Source of the DNA: Novilysobacter_A longmucuonensis
GTDB lineage: Bacteria > Pseudomonadota > Gammaproteobacteria > Xanthomonadales > Xanthomonadaceae
Length of the DNA stretch: 64,000 nt
NCBI RefSeq assembly: GCF_046600735.1
Contig: NZ_JBJMAW010000015.1
Span: forward strand, 4,069 to 68,068
Reading direction: 5' to 3'
Shown here one piece after another: positions 8,450 to 17,696 of the stretch; the stretch's first letter is position 1; every line of letters starts with the position of its first letter. The notes below the pieces were generated by a model. The model saw only the letters and a list, made by a program, of their open reading frames with translations. It had not been told where the DNA came from and did no database searches. The translations under genes and the position numbers were made by a program.

Positions 8450-9385
8450 TCAACCGGCCGCCAGGGCCGCGCGCACCAATGCCTCGAAACGGGCCTGGTC
8501 GTAGCGCATCAGCAGGGAAGCATTGTCGGGGCCGCCTTCCTGCCGCAGCCAGTCGACCACCGTGACGCCGCGGGTACGACGGCCGTCCAGCTCGACCGCC
8601 ACCGGGCGTTCGAGCCGCTCCAGGGCGCCGTCGGGCTCCAGCGCGTACGCCATCGCCAGCGCGTCGGCCGAGTGCCAGCGGTCGCCGCGGCGGTCGGCCG
8701 ACCATTCGCGGGTCTGGCGCGAGATCGCCTCGTAGAAGCGCGCCCGTGGCGAATCGGCCTGCAGCCAGCGCACGACCTCATCGTGCGGCAGGCCGTGGGC
8801 GATCGTGGCCTCCCAATCGGCCAGATCGAAGTGCTCAAACGCGCTGAACACCAGGTGCGCGGCTTCCGGATCGAACGCGATGTTGAACTCCGCCGCCGCG
8901 GTGATATTGCCGTGCGCGCTGACCGCACCGCCCATGATCACCAGCCGCGCAATCCGCTGCGGGAGGCTCGGATCGAGCTTGAGCGCGAGCGCGACATTGG
9001 TCAGCGGGCCCAGCGCGACCAGCAGCAGCCTGCCGGCGTGCTGGTGCGACAGCCGCAGGATCGCGAGCGCGGCATGCTCGGCCTCGGCGGTGCGCGGGCA
9101 TGGCGCGTAGCCGACGTCGCCGAAGCCATCCTGCCCATGAACGTTGGCGGCATCGCGTGCCGGATGCAGTAGCGGTGCCTCGCAGCCGGCGAACACGGGC
9201 ACGTCGGCGCCGGCCACCTCGCACAGCTTCAAGGCATTGGCGACGGTGTGCCGCAGACCGACATTGCCGGCCGCGATGGTGAGGCCCACAACCCGGTGGC
9301 GCGGGTCGTTGAACGCCATCAGCAGGGCCAGGGCGTCGTCGACGCCCGGATCGGTATCGATAAGCAATGGTGTCTTGTCTGTCAT
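8450..9385 (-). CDS. Inosine-uridine preferring nucleoside hydrolase
   Basis: Hydrolyses the N-glycosidic bond of nucleosides to free base and ribose for salvage. The 311-residue product starts MTDKTPLLIDTDPGVDDALAL; the Asp cluster DTDPGVDDA binds the essential calcium. A second family signature, AHGNITAAAEFNIAFDPEAA, lies near residue 160. There is no signal peptide, so it is cytoplasmic. The frame is open 13 codons upstream, but the metal motif near residue 10 is right for a start at 9385. Substrate preference cannot be read from the sequence. It ends 71 bases before rpmE2 starts. Confidence 0.92.
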   Translation of the reverse strand: MTDKTPLLIDTDPGVDDALALLMAFNDPRHRVVGLTIAAGNVGLRHTVANALKLCEVAGADVPVFAGCEAPLLHPARDAANVHGQDGFGDVGYAPCPRTAEAEHAALAILRLSHQHAGRLLLVALGPLTNVALALKLDPSLPQRIARLVIMGGAVSAHGNITAAAEFNIAFDPEAAHLVFSAFEHFDLADWEATIAHGLPHDEVVRWLQADSPRARFYEAISRQTREWSADRRGDRWHSADALAMAYALEPDGALERLERPVAVELDGRRTRGVTVVDWLRQEGGPDNASLLMRYDQARFEALVRAALAAG

Positions 9386-9645
9386 CGGGCGATTATGCCG
9401 GGCGCGGCGGGCCGCTGCTGCCACCCCCGCTCTTGCCGATCATCGCGGGCGAAAAGAACACTCGATGCATCTGACGGTGAGTGGCCTCTCCTGCTGTTGC
9501 CGCGAATGCAGATCAACCGCCGTCGCCACTCCAGGGCCACCAAGGATTCGCCGGGAGCCGCTGAAGAATTCGGGCCGGGAGCATTCACCCCGCGCACCGG
9601 GCCGGCTACCCTGTGCGCCTGCGGCCCACGCCGCCCGGAGACCGC

Positions 9646-10668
9646 ATGACACTGCCTGCCGCCGACCACGCCGACCGCGCGACCGCCCGCCTGGAGTGGG
9701 CGCGCCGGGCAAGCGGCGCGACCTCCCTGCAGCTCCACCGCGCCTCGATGGACGCCGGTTTCCGCAGCTACTGGCGTGGTGCCTCCAACGACGGCAGCCC
9801 GACTGCGGCCAGCGTGATCGTGATGGATTCCCCGCCCGACCGGGAAGACGTGCGGCCTTGGCTGCGTATCCGCGAGGTGCTCGAACGTGGCGGCGTACGC
9901 GTGCCGCGGGTGCTGGCGCAGGATGTCGATGCCGGTTTCCTGCTGCTCGAGGACCTCGGCGCCGAGACCTACCTGCACGTGATCGACACCGACAACGCCG
10001 ATGCACTGCTCGACGATGCGGTCAGTCAGTTGCTGAAGCTGCAGGCGATCGCCTGCCCGGCCGACCTGCCGTCATACGACGAGGCGCTGCTGGCGCGCGA
10101 ACTGCACCTGTTCGACCAGTGGTATCTCGGCCACCATCTGGGGTTGACGCTGGATCCGGCCGACCGGCAAACACTCGAGCGCGTCTACCGCCACCTGATC
10201 GACGCCGCGCTGGCACAACCGCGGGTGCTGGTGCATCGCGACTTCATGCCGCGCAACCTGATGCCGGCCGCCGCTGGTCCGGCGGTCCTGGATTTCCAGG
10301 ACGCGGTGCGCGGGCCGATCGCCTACGACCCGATCAGCCTGTTCAAAGACGCCTTCCTGAGCTGGCCGGAGCCGCGCGTCGCGGCGTGGCTGGCTCGCTA
10401 CCACGCGCGCGCTTCCGAGGCCGGGCTGCCGGTGCCGGAGCTCGCGCGGTTCCGCCGCGATGCCGACCTGATGGGCGTGCAGCGGCACCTGAAGATCATC
10501 GGCATCTTCGCCAGGCTCCGGCACCGGGACGCCAAGCCGAAGTACCTCGCCGACGTGCCGCGCTTCATCGGCTACCTCGATGCGGTGCTGCCGCGTTATC
10601 CCGAGCTCGCAGCGCTGGCCGAACTGATCGATCGCCACGTGCGGCCCGCACTGGCTGCCGACGCATGA
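9646..10668 (+). CDS. amgK: N-acetylmuramate / N-acetylglucosamine anomeric kinase AmgK
   Basis: Phosphorylates MurNAc (and GlcNAc) at the anomeric position so that MurU can make UDP-MurNAc, a peptidoglycan recycling route that bypasses MurA. The 340-residue product has the aminoglycoside-phosphotransferase fold: LLLEDLGAETYLHV, catalytic loop VLVHRDFMPRNLM and metal-binding VLDFQDAVRGP. Without its neighbour it would be called only a phosphotransferase. The adjacent murU, overlapping by four bases, makes the AmgK call strong. In Pseudomonas putida this pathway gives intrinsic fosfomycin tolerance. The start at 9646 has GGAG about 6 bases upstream. Confidence 0.9.
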   Translation: MTLPAADHADRATARLEWARRASGATSLQLHRASMDAGFRSYWRGASNDGSPTAASVIVMDSPPDREDVRPWLRIREVLERGGVRVPRVLAQDVDAGFLLLEDLGAETYLHVIDTDNADALLDDAVSQLLKLQAIACPADLPSYDEALLARELHLFDQWYLGHHLGLTLDPADRQTLERVYRHLIDAALAQPRVLVHRDFMPRNLMPAAAGPAVLDFQDAVRGPIAYDPISLFKDAFLSWPEPRVAAWLARYHARASEAGLPVPELARFRRDADLMGVQRHLKIIGIFARLRHRDAKPKYLADVPRFIGYLDAVLPRYPELAALAELIDRHVRPALAADA

Positions 10669-11390
10669 AGGCGCTGATCCTCGCCGCCGGCCTCGGCGAA
10701 CGCATGCGGCCGCTGACCGAGCGCACGCCCAAGCCGCTGCTGGAAGCTGGCGGCAAACCGCTGATCGTGTGGCACCTGGAGAAGCTCGCGGCGATAGGCG
10801 TGCGCGAGGCGGTGATCAACACCAGCTGGCTGGCCGACCGGTTCCCGCAAATCCTGGGCGACGGAGAACGCTGGGGCCTGCGCCTGCAGTATTCGTATGA
10901 AGGCCCGGCCCCGCTGGAGACCGGCGGCGGCATGCTCAATGCGCTGCCGCTGCTGGGCGAGGCGCCATTCATTGCGGTCAACGGCGATATCTGGACCGAC
11001 TATCCGTTCGCCCGATTGCCCGATGAGCCGGCCGGCCAGGCGCACCTGGTGCTGGTGGACAATCCGGCGCATCACCCCGGCGGCGACTTCGTGCTGGCAG
11101 CCGATGGCGCAGTCCACGACACCCCCGGCGACCACCGACTGACCTTCGCCGGGATCGGCGTGTACCGGCCCTCGTTGTTGCAGCGGTGGCGCGAGATCAT
11201 CGGCGACACGCCAGGCGCCGCAGCGGTGCCGCCGCGGTTCGGGCTGGCCCCGTTGCTGCGCGCGGCCATGGCCGGTGGCGCGGTCAGCGGCGAACACCAC
11301 CGCGGCCACTGGACCGATGTCGGCACGCCGCAGCGGCTGGCGCAGCTGGATGCCAAGCTGCGCGCAACCGCGGGTAGCCACGAGCTGTAG
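10665..11390 (+). CDS. murU: N-acetylmuramate alpha-1-phosphate uridylyltransferase MurU
   Basis: Converts MurNAc-1-phosphate and UTP to UDP-MurNAc. The 241-residue product is a sugar nucleotidyltransferase with the N-terminal signature MKALILAAGLGERMRPLTER and KPLLEAGGKPL, plus ETGGGMLNALP and VNGDIWTDYPF (metal-binding Asp). It overlaps amgK by four bases (ATGA), giving the two-gene recycling operon. The stop codon TAG (11388-11390) is itself part of the GTAG head of a REP-like element, so the C-terminal end of the protein coincides exactly with the repeat boundary. Confidence 0.92.
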   Translation: MKALILAAGLGERMRPLTERTPKPLLEAGGKPLIVWHLEKLAAIGVREAVINTSWLADRFPQILGDGERWGLRLQYSYEGPAPLETGGGMLNALPLLGEAPFIAVNGDIWTDYPFARLPDEPAGQAHLVLVDNPAHHPGGDFVLAADGAVHDTPGDHRLTFAGIGVYRPSLLQRWREIIGDTPGAAAVPPRFGLAPLLRAAMAGGAVSGEHHRGHWTDVGTPQRLAQLDAKLRATAGSHEL

Positions 11391-11460
11391 GAGCGGCTTC
11401 AGCCGCGATCGCTTGCAAGCCCGACCGGCGGCTCCGGATCGCGGCTGAAGCCGCTCCTGC
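11387..11460. repeat. Inverted pair of GTAG REP elements (BIME) between murU and hda
   Basis: Plus-strand copy GTAGGAGCGGCTTCAGCCGC at 11387-11410 and an inverted copy at 11438-11460 (imperfect head, CTGC in place of CTAC), separated by 27 bases. The two copies can fold separately or with each other. They sit between the convergent murU and hda genes and may act as a transcript end. The GTAG supplies the murU stop codon. Confidence 0.9.
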
Positions 11461-11481
11461 GAGCCGCTCGTCTGATCGGTG

Positions 11482-12174
11482 TCACACCCCCAGCGTCTTG
11501 CGCAGGAACGGCACCGTCAGCCGCCGTTGCGCCGCGAGCGATGCGCGGTCGAGCTGGTCGAGCAACGCGGTCAAGCCGGCCAGGTCACGGCCGACGCGCC
11601 TGAGCAGCCAGTCCAGCGCGGCTTCCTCCAGCACCAGCCCGCGACGCTGGGCGCGTTGGCGCAGCACCTCGCGGCGGCCGTTTTCATCCAGTGGCGCCAA
11701 GGTCAGGCGTGCGCACTGCGCCAGCCGCGAACGCAGGTCGGGCAACACCAGCGCCAGGCGGTCGGGGTGGTCGCAGGCGGCATACATCACAGTGGTGCCG
11801 ATAGCCCGCGCCCGGTTGTGGGTGTCGAACAATGCGACCTCGTCATCGCGATGGCCGGCGATGGCGTCCAAGTCATCCAGCGCGAGCAGGTCGTTGCCTT
11901 CCAGCGCTTCGAGCGCCTCGCGCAGACGGCCGGCCGCGGTGGCGAGCGGCAGGTAGGCGGCGCGGCGTCCGGCGGCCTCGGTCGCGGCGCAGGTCGCCAG
12001 CAGCAGATGGGTCTTGCCGACGCCGGCCGGCCCCGACAGGTACTGCCAGTCGCCGCCCGGCTGCGCGGCCAGCGCGCGCAGTTGCGCCAAGGCGCCGGCC
12101 GGGGCGCCGACGAAGGTGTCGAGGCGCTGGTCCGGCGGGTAGCGCAGCGCCAGTGGCAGCTGCGGCCCGGTCAC
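11482..12174 (-). CDS. hda: Hda, DnaA-homologous regulator of replication initiation
   Basis: Hda works with the beta clamp to stimulate ATP hydrolysis on DnaA and prevent re-initiation (RIDA). The 230-residue AAA+ protein starts MTGPQLPLALRY, where QLPLAL is the beta-clamp binding motif. It has Walker A GPAGVGKTHLL, Walker B LLALDDLDAIAG and sensor/arginine-finger region PDLRSRLAQC. It starts with GTG overlapping the permease stop (GTGA). In other gammaproteobacteria hda also follows a PerM-like permease gene, which supports the call. Confidence 0.94.
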   Translation of the reverse strand: MTGPQLPLALRYPPDQRLDTFVGAPAGALAQLRALAAQPGGDWQYLSGPAGVGKTHLLLATCAATEAAGRRAAYLPLATAAGRLREALEALEGNDLLALDDLDAIAGHRDDEVALFDTHNRARAIGTTVMYAACDHPDRLALVLPDLRSRLAQCARLTLAPLDENGRREVLRQRAQRRGLVLEEAALDWLLRRVGRDLAGLTALLDQLDRASLAAQRRLTVPFLRKTLGV

Positions 12175-13322
12175 TCCCGTGGGCGCTCCGGCTGTGGCTC
12201 ATCGCGGCCCTGCTCGAATACGATCGACCCGGCCTCGCCCGCGTACAACTTGCTGTTGGTGTAGCGCTCCTGCGCAAAGCCCAGCAGCACGTTGGCCACC
12301 GCCGCCACCGGCAACGCCAGCAGCATGCCGAGGAAGCCGAACAACTGCCCGCCGGCCAGCACCGCGAAGATCACCGCCACCGGGTGCAGCCCGATGCGGT
12401 CGCCGACCAGCTTCGGCGTCAGCCAGTAGCTCTCGATCACCTGGCCGACGCCGAACACCGCAAGCACGCCGGCCACGTGTTTCCAGTCGCCGTACTGCAC
12501 CAGCGCGGCGATCACGCCCATGATGATGCCGCTGGCCGGGCCGATGTACGGGATGAAGGTGAGCAGCCCGGCAATGATGCCGATCAGGATGCCCAGGTCC
12601 AGCCCCACCAGCCACAGGCCGACGGCGTACATCACCCCCAGGATCAGCATCACCAGGAACTGCCCGCGCAGGAACCCGCCCAGCATGTCGCTGGACTCCT
12701 GTGCCAGCCGGCGGACCGTGCCGAGGTACTTGCGCGGCACCAGCGACGCGGCGCGCGCGACGAACAGATCCCAGTCGCGCAGGAAAAAGAACGCCAGCAC
12801 CGGCAGCAGCACGATGTTGGCGACCCAGGTGATCACCGCGAAGCCGGAACGCGACATGTAGCCCAGCACGGAGCTGGCAAAGCCGCCGGCGCGCTCCCAG
12901 TTGCTGCGCAGCAGTTCGGTCAGGCTGTTGAGGTCGAGCCAGCCGATGAGCTCCAGGCCGGTACGCGCCTCGACCCACGGCAGCGCGGTGGCCATGAACC
13001 ACTCGCGGTAGCTCGGGAAGGAGCGGACCAGCGTCGCGATCTGGTTCTCGATCGCCGGGACCAGCAGCAGCAGGATCACCAGCAGCGCCAGCGACATCAC
13101 CGAGAACACCAGCATCACCGCGACATTGCGCGAGCGGCCGGCCCGCTGCAGGCGATCGACCAGCGGATCGCCCAGCCAGCCGAGCAGCGCCGCCAGCACG
13201 AACGGCGTCAGGACAGGCGCCAGCACCCACAGCAACCAGAACACCAGCGCCGCCACCGCGGCCCATTGCAGGCGTTGCAGAAAGCGCGCGATGTCGTGCA
13301 ACGGCGTGGATGAGGTCTCCAT
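12171..13322 (-). CDS. perM: PerM / AI-2E family inner-membrane permease
   Basis: A 383-residue polytopic membrane protein of the AI-2 exporter-like (PF01594) family. Visible are paired N-terminal membrane helices at about 20-60, a helix near 70-90, a large loop to about 150, and four or more C-terminal helices including PFVLAALLGWLGDPLVDRLQ near the start and the conserved PYIGPASGIIMGVIAAL. Transport substrate is unknown for this branch. The start ATG overlaps the upstream DUF2066 stop; a TTG one codon earlier is possible but unlikely. Operon: DUF2066, permease, hda. Confidence 0.9.
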   Translation of the reverse strand: METSSTPLHDIARFLQRLQWAAVAALVFWLLWVLAPVLTPFVLAALLGWLGDPLVDRLQRAGRSRNVAVMLVFSVMSLALLVILLLLVPAIENQIATLVRSFPSYREWFMATALPWVEARTGLELIGWLDLNSLTELLRSNWERAGGFASSVLGYMSRSGFAVITWVANIVLLPVLAFFFLRDWDLFVARAASLVPRKYLGTVRRLAQESSDMLGGFLRGQFLVMLILGVMYAVGLWLVGLDLGILIGIIAGLLTFIPYIGPASGIIMGVIAALVQYGDWKHVAGVLAVFGVGQVIESYWLTPKLVGDRIGLHPVAVIFAVLAGGQLFGFLGMLLALPVAAVANVLLGFAQERYTNSKLYAGEAGSIVFEQGRDEPQPERPRE

Positions 13323-14524
13323 CAACGCAGCCTGTAGACGGGCGGTGCGCGGTCGCCGCCGATCAGCTCGCCGTCGCGGTCGACCAGCGGCGCGTCGCGG
13401 TCGAGCGGCGCGGTGCCTGGCCCGCGCTGGACCGGCACGTTGGTGGTACGCGGGTAGTCGCCGGCCCTGCCTTCCCCGTCACCGCCGACCAGCACGTCGT
13501 CGCCCTCGATCGCCTGCTGCAGGCCACCCAGGCCGGTCAGCAGGTCCAGATCAAGCTCCAGCGCCTGCGCGGTGGCACGCACCGGGGTGATGTCGCGCAC
13601 CACCGCCAGCTGCTGCAGGTAACCGGACAGGCGCATGAAGTCGTCGCTGCTGTCGATCCCTTCGAACACCACCCGGAAACGGCCCGGCGGCCCCAGCTCG
13701 GTGCTGCGCTTGGCGTAGCGTTCGGTCAGCGCATTGGCGGCGCCGTCGGCGCCGGTTGCCATCACGCGACGGGCGTCGCTGCCGCGCTCGGACCACCGGT
13801 CCAGCACCCGGCCGTGATCGACGAATATCCAGTCCGCGGCCCAGCCGCCGTCGGCGCGGTAGAGCTTGCCGATCAGTTGCATCGGCGGGTCGTAGCGCCG
13901 CGAGGCGCGCGCCACCGCGGCCGAATCGCCGCGCCAGATCGCGCCGACCACGGCCTGCTCGGCCGCGCCGCCTTCGGGCAGTCTGAGCCCGAACCCGCGC
14001 TCGACCGCGCGATCGAGCACCGAACGGGCGGCATCCGCCTGCGCGGTGGCGACCAGCCGCGGCCCGCGGCCGTCGTCGATCGCCAGCCACAGCACCGGCC
14101 GGGGCCGCGGCTGCGGCCACACCGGCACGCCCAGCACCTCGACGATCGCCTCGACCCGCTCCTGGTCGAAGCGCATCACCAAAGTGGTGCTGAAACGCGG
14201 CGCACCAGTGGCCGACAGCCCCTCGTCCTGGCGGTAGTCGTAGCCGCTGACATAGTCCTGCGCACGACGCAGTACTTGGCCGACGCCCGGTTGCGAGGCG
14301 ATGTCGCCGTCGCCCGACAGCTTGGTCAGCACCTGCGCCAGGCCGCGTGCGAACGCGACCCGGCGCTCGGCCGCACCCTGGCCGTTGACCGTGATCTCGG
14401 CCGCGTACAGGCCTTGTGCGCCGGCGCGATCGCCCTCGACCCGTTGCGCGGTCGCGGCAAGGCTGGCCAGCATCAGCGCAGCAGACCAGACCACGAGGGT
14501 TGCCATACGGATTGCGCGGGCCAT
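13322..14524 (-). CDS. DUF2066 domain exported protein of unknown function
   Basis: The 400-residue product starts MARAIRMATLVVWSAALMLASLAATAQ, a signal peptide with a likely AQA/ATA-type cleavage site, so it is periplasmic. The mature part has the DUF2066 pattern near its N-terminus (ITVNGQGAAERRVAFARGLAQVL, then LTKLSGD) and a long, Arg- and Asp-rich C-terminus. Function is not known. An internal ATG at 14506 would give a shorter signal peptide. It heads the operon with the permease and hda, and is divergent from purM across 150 bases, an arrangement I recognise from other gammaproteobacteria. Confidence 0.85.
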   Translation of the reverse strand: MARAIRMATLVVWSAALMLASLAATAQRVEGDRAGAQGLYAAEITVNGQGAAERRVAFARGLAQVLTKLSGDGDIASQPGVGQVLRRAQDYVSGYDYRQDEGLSATGAPRFSTTLVMRFDQERVEAIVEVLGVPVWPQPRPRPVLWLAIDDGRGPRLVATAQADAARSVLDRAVERGFGLRLPEGGAAEQAVVGAIWRGDSAAVARASRRYDPPMQLIGKLYRADGGWAADWIFVDHGRVLDRWSERGSDARRVMATGADGAANALTERYAKRSTELGPPGRFRVVFEGIDSSDDFMRLSGYLQQLAVVRDITPVRATAQALELDLDLLTGLGGLQQAIEGDDVLVGGDGEGRAGDYPRTTNVPVQRGPGTAPLDRDAPLVDRDGELIGGDRAPPVYRLR

Positions 14525-14616
14525 CGGCGTCCTTAACTTCCGGAAATATGGTCGAAATGGTGCCGCAGTGGCGCAGGCACGTCCATCGGCGCGCGGAAAG
14601 CCGCACCGGCGCGGCG

Positions 14617-14645
14617 AAACCCGCAGCCTTCGCGACTGTTAAAAT
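14617..14645 (+). promoter_or_regulatory. Candidate purM promoter
   Basis: TAAAAT at 14640-14645 lies 30 bases before the purM start in the divergent spacer and is the only AT-rich hexamer there. The -35 side is poor. No purine operator was recognised. Confidence 0.35.
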
Positions 14646-14674
14646 CGCCGCTTTCCCGCGACCCCAAGGCCGCC

Positions 14675-15730
14675 GTGTCCAGCACCCCGCCCGCCCCGAC
14701 ACCCCTCACCTACCGCGACGCCGGTGTCGACATCGACGCCGGCAATGAGCTGGTCGAACGCATCAAGCCGCTGGTCAAGCGCAGCTTCCGTCCCGAGGTA
14801 ATGGGCGGGCTGGGCGGTTTCGGCGCGCTGTTCGACCTGTCGGGCAAGTACCGCGAACCGGTGCTGGTGTCGGGTACCGACGGCGTCGGCACCAAGCTCA
14901 AGCTGGCCCAGCAGCTGGGCCGCCACGACACCATCGGCATCGATCTGGTCGGCATGTGCGTCAACGACGTGCTGGTCCAGGGCGCCGAGCCGCTGTTTTT
15001 CCTGGACTACTTCGCCACCGGCAAGCTCGATGTCGAGACCACCGTGGCCGTGGTCGGCGGCATCGCCCGGGGCTGCGAGATGGCCGGCTGCGCGCTCATC
15101 GGCGGCGAGACCGCCGAGATGCCCGACATGTACGCGCCCGGCGAATACGACCTGGCCGGCTTCACCGTCGGCGCGGTCGAGAAGTCGCAACTGCTCGACG
15201 GCCGCCAGGTCCGGGCCGGTGACGTGATGATCGGCATCGCCTCCTCGGGGCCGCACTCCAACGGCTATTCGCTGATCCGCCGGATCTTCGACCGCGCCGG
15301 TCGGCCGGGCGACACCGACCTGGGCGGCACCCGCCTGATCGACGCGCTGATGGCGCCGACCGCGCTGTACGTCAAGCCGGTGCTGGAGCTGCTGCGCGGC
15401 GGCAACGCTCCGGCGATCCACGCGATGGCACACATCACCGGCGGCGGCCTGACCGAGAACATCATCCGGGTCATTCCCGACGGGTTAGGGATCGACATCG
15501 CCACGTCGGCGTGGACGCTGCCGCCGGTGTTCGACTGGCTGCAGCGCGAGGGCGCGGTGCCGCCGCACGAGATGTGGCGCACGTTCAACTGCGGCATCGG
15601 CTTCGTGCTGGTGGTGGCGCAGGCGCAGGCCACGGCAATCGAAGCCGAACTGGGTCGCCTCGACCTTGCGCACTGGCGCATCGGCGAAGTGGTCGCCAGC
15701 GACCGCGCCGAGCGCGTGCGCATCGGCTGA
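14675..15730 (+). CDS. purM: Phosphoribosylformylglycinamidine cyclo-ligase (AIR synthetase)
   Basis: Closes the imidazole ring of FGAM to AIR with ATP, the fifth step of purine synthesis. The 351-residue product has the family landmarks TYRDAGVDIDAGNELV, MGGLGGFGALFDL, VSGTDGVGTKLKLA (nucleotide binding), IGIDLVGMCVND and GGETAEMPDMY. Length is typical. It begins with GTG (MSSTPPAPTP) because no ATG fits the conserved N-terminus. It is followed after 71 bases by purN, the standard purMN pair. Confidence 0.97.
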   Translation: MSSTPPAPTPLTYRDAGVDIDAGNELVERIKPLVKRSFRPEVMGGLGGFGALFDLSGKYREPVLVSGTDGVGTKLKLAQQLGRHDTIGIDLVGMCVNDVLVQGAEPLFFLDYFATGKLDVETTVAVVGGIARGCEMAGCALIGGETAEMPDMYAPGEYDLAGFTVGAVEKSQLLDGRQVRAGDVMIGIASSGPHSNGYSLIRRIFDRAGRPGDTDLGGTRLIDALMAPTALYVKPVLELLRGGNAPAIHAMAHITGGGLTENIIRVIPDGLGIDIATSAWTLPPVFDWLQREGAVPPHEMWRTFNCGIGFVLVVAQAQATAIEAELGRLDLAHWRIGEVVASDRAERVRIG

Positions 15731-15801
15731 TGCCCGGCCCCGGTCACTGCAGACTCGCAACGGCTGCCGCGCTGTCGTTGCACGCGGCGCGCTGAGTGGG
15801 C

Positions 15802-16479
15802 ATGGAGCGTTTGCGGCTGGCCGTGCTCGCCTCCGGCCGGGGCAGCAACCTGCAGGCACTGATCGACGCGATCGCGGGCGGGCAGCTCGCCGCCGCGATC
15901 GTCGGTGTGTTCTCCGACAAGCCCGACGCGCCCGCGCTCGAACGTGCGCGCCACGCCGGGCTTCCGGCCCGGGCGCTGCGCCCGCGCGACTTCGCCACAC
16001 GCCTGGAGTACGACCAGGCGCTGTTCGAGCAGATCGACCAGACCGGGGCGGACCTGATCGTCTGCGCCGGCTACATGCGCCTGATCAGCCAGCCGCAGGT
16101 CCAGCCGCGGGTTGGCCGCATGCTCAACATCCACCCTTCACTGCTGCCTGCGTTCAAGGGCCTGCACACGCACCAGCAGGCGCTGGACGCCGGTGTAGAC
16201 GTGCACGGGGCCAGCGTGCATTTCCTCGCGCCGGAACTCGACGGCGGCCCGGTCATTTCGCAGGCGCGCGTGCCGGCGCTAACGGACGACGACGCGGCTA
16301 CGCTTGGCCGACGCGTGCTGGCGCGCGAGCACCCGTTGCTGGTGCAGACCCTGCGTCTGTTCGCCGCGGCCCGCGTGGCGCTGGTCGATGGCGTGGTCCA
16401 TGTCGACGGGCATGCCATGCATGCGCCGCTGCAACTCGACCAGGACGATCGACTTGTTCATGCGGCCGGGGCCCGCTGA
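15802..16479 (+). CDS. purN: Phosphoribosylglycinamide formyltransferase 1
   Basis: Transfers a formyl group from 10-formyl-THF to GAR, the third step of purine synthesis. The 225-residue product has LAVLASGRGSNLQALIDAI, the active-site NIHPSLLPAFKGLHTHQQAL (Asn, His) and VHFLAPELDGGPVI with the catalytic Asp. A GTG two codons upstream (15796) is an alternative start; neither has a clear ribosome site. The C-terminus is slightly longer than in E. coli PurN (about 212). Paired with purM. Confidence 0.95.
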   Translation: MERLRLAVLASGRGSNLQALIDAIAGGQLAAAIVGVFSDKPDAPALERARHAGLPARALRPRDFATRLEYDQALFEQIDQTGADLIVCAGYMRLISQPQVQPRVGRMLNIHPSLLPAFKGLHTHQQALDAGVDVHGASVHFLAPELDGGPVISQARVPALTDDDAATLGRRVLAREHPLLVQTLRLFAAARVALVDGVVHVDGHAMHAPLQLDQDDRLVHAAGAR

Positions 16480-16693
16480 CGCTGCCATCCATGGCGCGTC
16501 ACGCGAGACGCCCGGATGCGCGATGCGCGCACCGCGTCGGAACAGTACGAACGCGCCGCCCGTTAAGCCGGGCGTCACGTGCGCGACGCTGTTCATGCGC
16601 AGGAAGAGCGCCGCCGTCTAGGATTGCGGCATCGACTGAGACGCCAGCACGACATCGACGATGCCTGCTGGTCCAACAACAGGAGCACGCTGG

Positions 16694-17473
16694 ATGAAGA
16701 CGGCTATGACGAAGGGCTCGACCAGGCTTGCCCCACGCAGGGTTCCGGCAGACCGGGTTGCGGCACAGGCGCCCGCCCGGCGCGACTCGCTGGTCGGGCT
16801 CATGGGGATGCTCGGACTGCTCGCAGCGGCGGCGCTGACGCTCGCGAGCATGCCGGCCGCGGCGGTCGAACCGTTCACCGCCGATTACCGCGCCAGCTAC
16901 ATGGGCATGCAGGCCGACGGCCAGATGAAGCTCGTCGCGGCCGGCGACAACCGGTGGCGCTACAGCCTGGACATCAGCAACGCGCTGGCCAGCCTCAGCC
17001 AGTCCACCGTGTTCGAGGAGCGCGACGGCCAGTGGCGACCACTATCGAGCCAGGATTCGAGCAAGGTGCTGATCAAGCAGGAGGACAAGAGCGCGAGCTA
17101 CGACTGGTCGCGCGGCGTGGCCAACTGGACCGGCGACGTCAAGCCCGGCCGTTCCGGACCGATCAAGCTGCAGGCCGGTGACATGGACGCACTGCTGATC
17201 AACCTGGCGCTGGTGCGTGACCTGGAAGCGGGCAAACCGCTCAAGTACCGCATGGTCGACGACGGTCGCATCAAACAGATGCACTACACCGTGCAGGGCA
17301 CCGAGGCGATCACCGTCGGCGGCCAATCGCACCAGGCCACCAAGCTGGTCAACGACGAGGGCGACAAGCAGACGATCGCCTGGGTGGTCGAGGGCATGCC
17401 GGTCCCGGCGCGCATCCTGCAACGCGAGGACGGCGAGGATGCGCTCGATCTGCGGGTGCAGACGGTGCGCTGA
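16694..17473 (+). CDS. DUF3108 domain exported protein
   Basis: The 259-residue product has a basic N-terminal stretch, a hydrophobic signal segment at about 34-52 and a cleavage-like PAAAVEP, then a mature beta-rich domain beginning FTADYRASYMGMQADGQMKL. This is the DUF3108 pattern, seen in periplasmic proteins found after purN in xanthomonads. Role unknown. Start 16694 has AGGAG at 16680-16684, nine bases upstream; a frame-open ATG at 16661 has none. The 35-residue basic region before the signal is unusually long. Convergent with murA. Confidence 0.85.
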   Translation: MKTAMTKGSTRLAPRRVPADRVAAQAPARRDSLVGLMGMLGLLAAAALTLASMPAAAVEPFTADYRASYMGMQADGQMKLVAAGDNRWRYSLDISNALASLSQSTVFEERDGQWRPLSSQDSSKVLIKQEDKSASYDWSRGVANWTGDVKPGRSGPIKLQAGDMDALLINLALVRDLEAGKPLKYRMVDDGRIKQMHYTVQGTEAITVGGQSHQATKLVNDEGDKQTIAWVVEGMPVPARILQREDGEDALDLRVQTVR

Positions 17474-17657
17474 GGCGCTGTTTGGCTGTCGTTACTGCGA
17501 AGGCGAGATCTACTCGCATCGCAGCAATGGCGCCGCTCTGGCCTCCCGCCTTCGCCGGGGTGACGCCTGGACTGCTTTGGCCCGCTGTTTCTTGTACGGC
17601 GCTCCCACACCGTGAATATGGGCACGCGCTATTGCCGCACCTTCTGCATCGGCGGGC

Positions 17658-17680
17658 TTCGCGGCTGAAGCCGCTCCTAC
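17658..17680 (-). repeat. Single GTAG REP element after murA
   Basis: Minus-strand copy reading GTAGGAGCGGCTTCAGCCGC, 16 bases past the murA stop codon and between convergent genes. Confidence 0.85.
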
Positions 17681-17696
17681 AGGGGCGCGGGGCGCA

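Noticed and set aside
9144..10664. Long open frame upstream of and in frame with murU
   Set aside because: It covers amgK in another frame; murU has its own conserved start at 10665.
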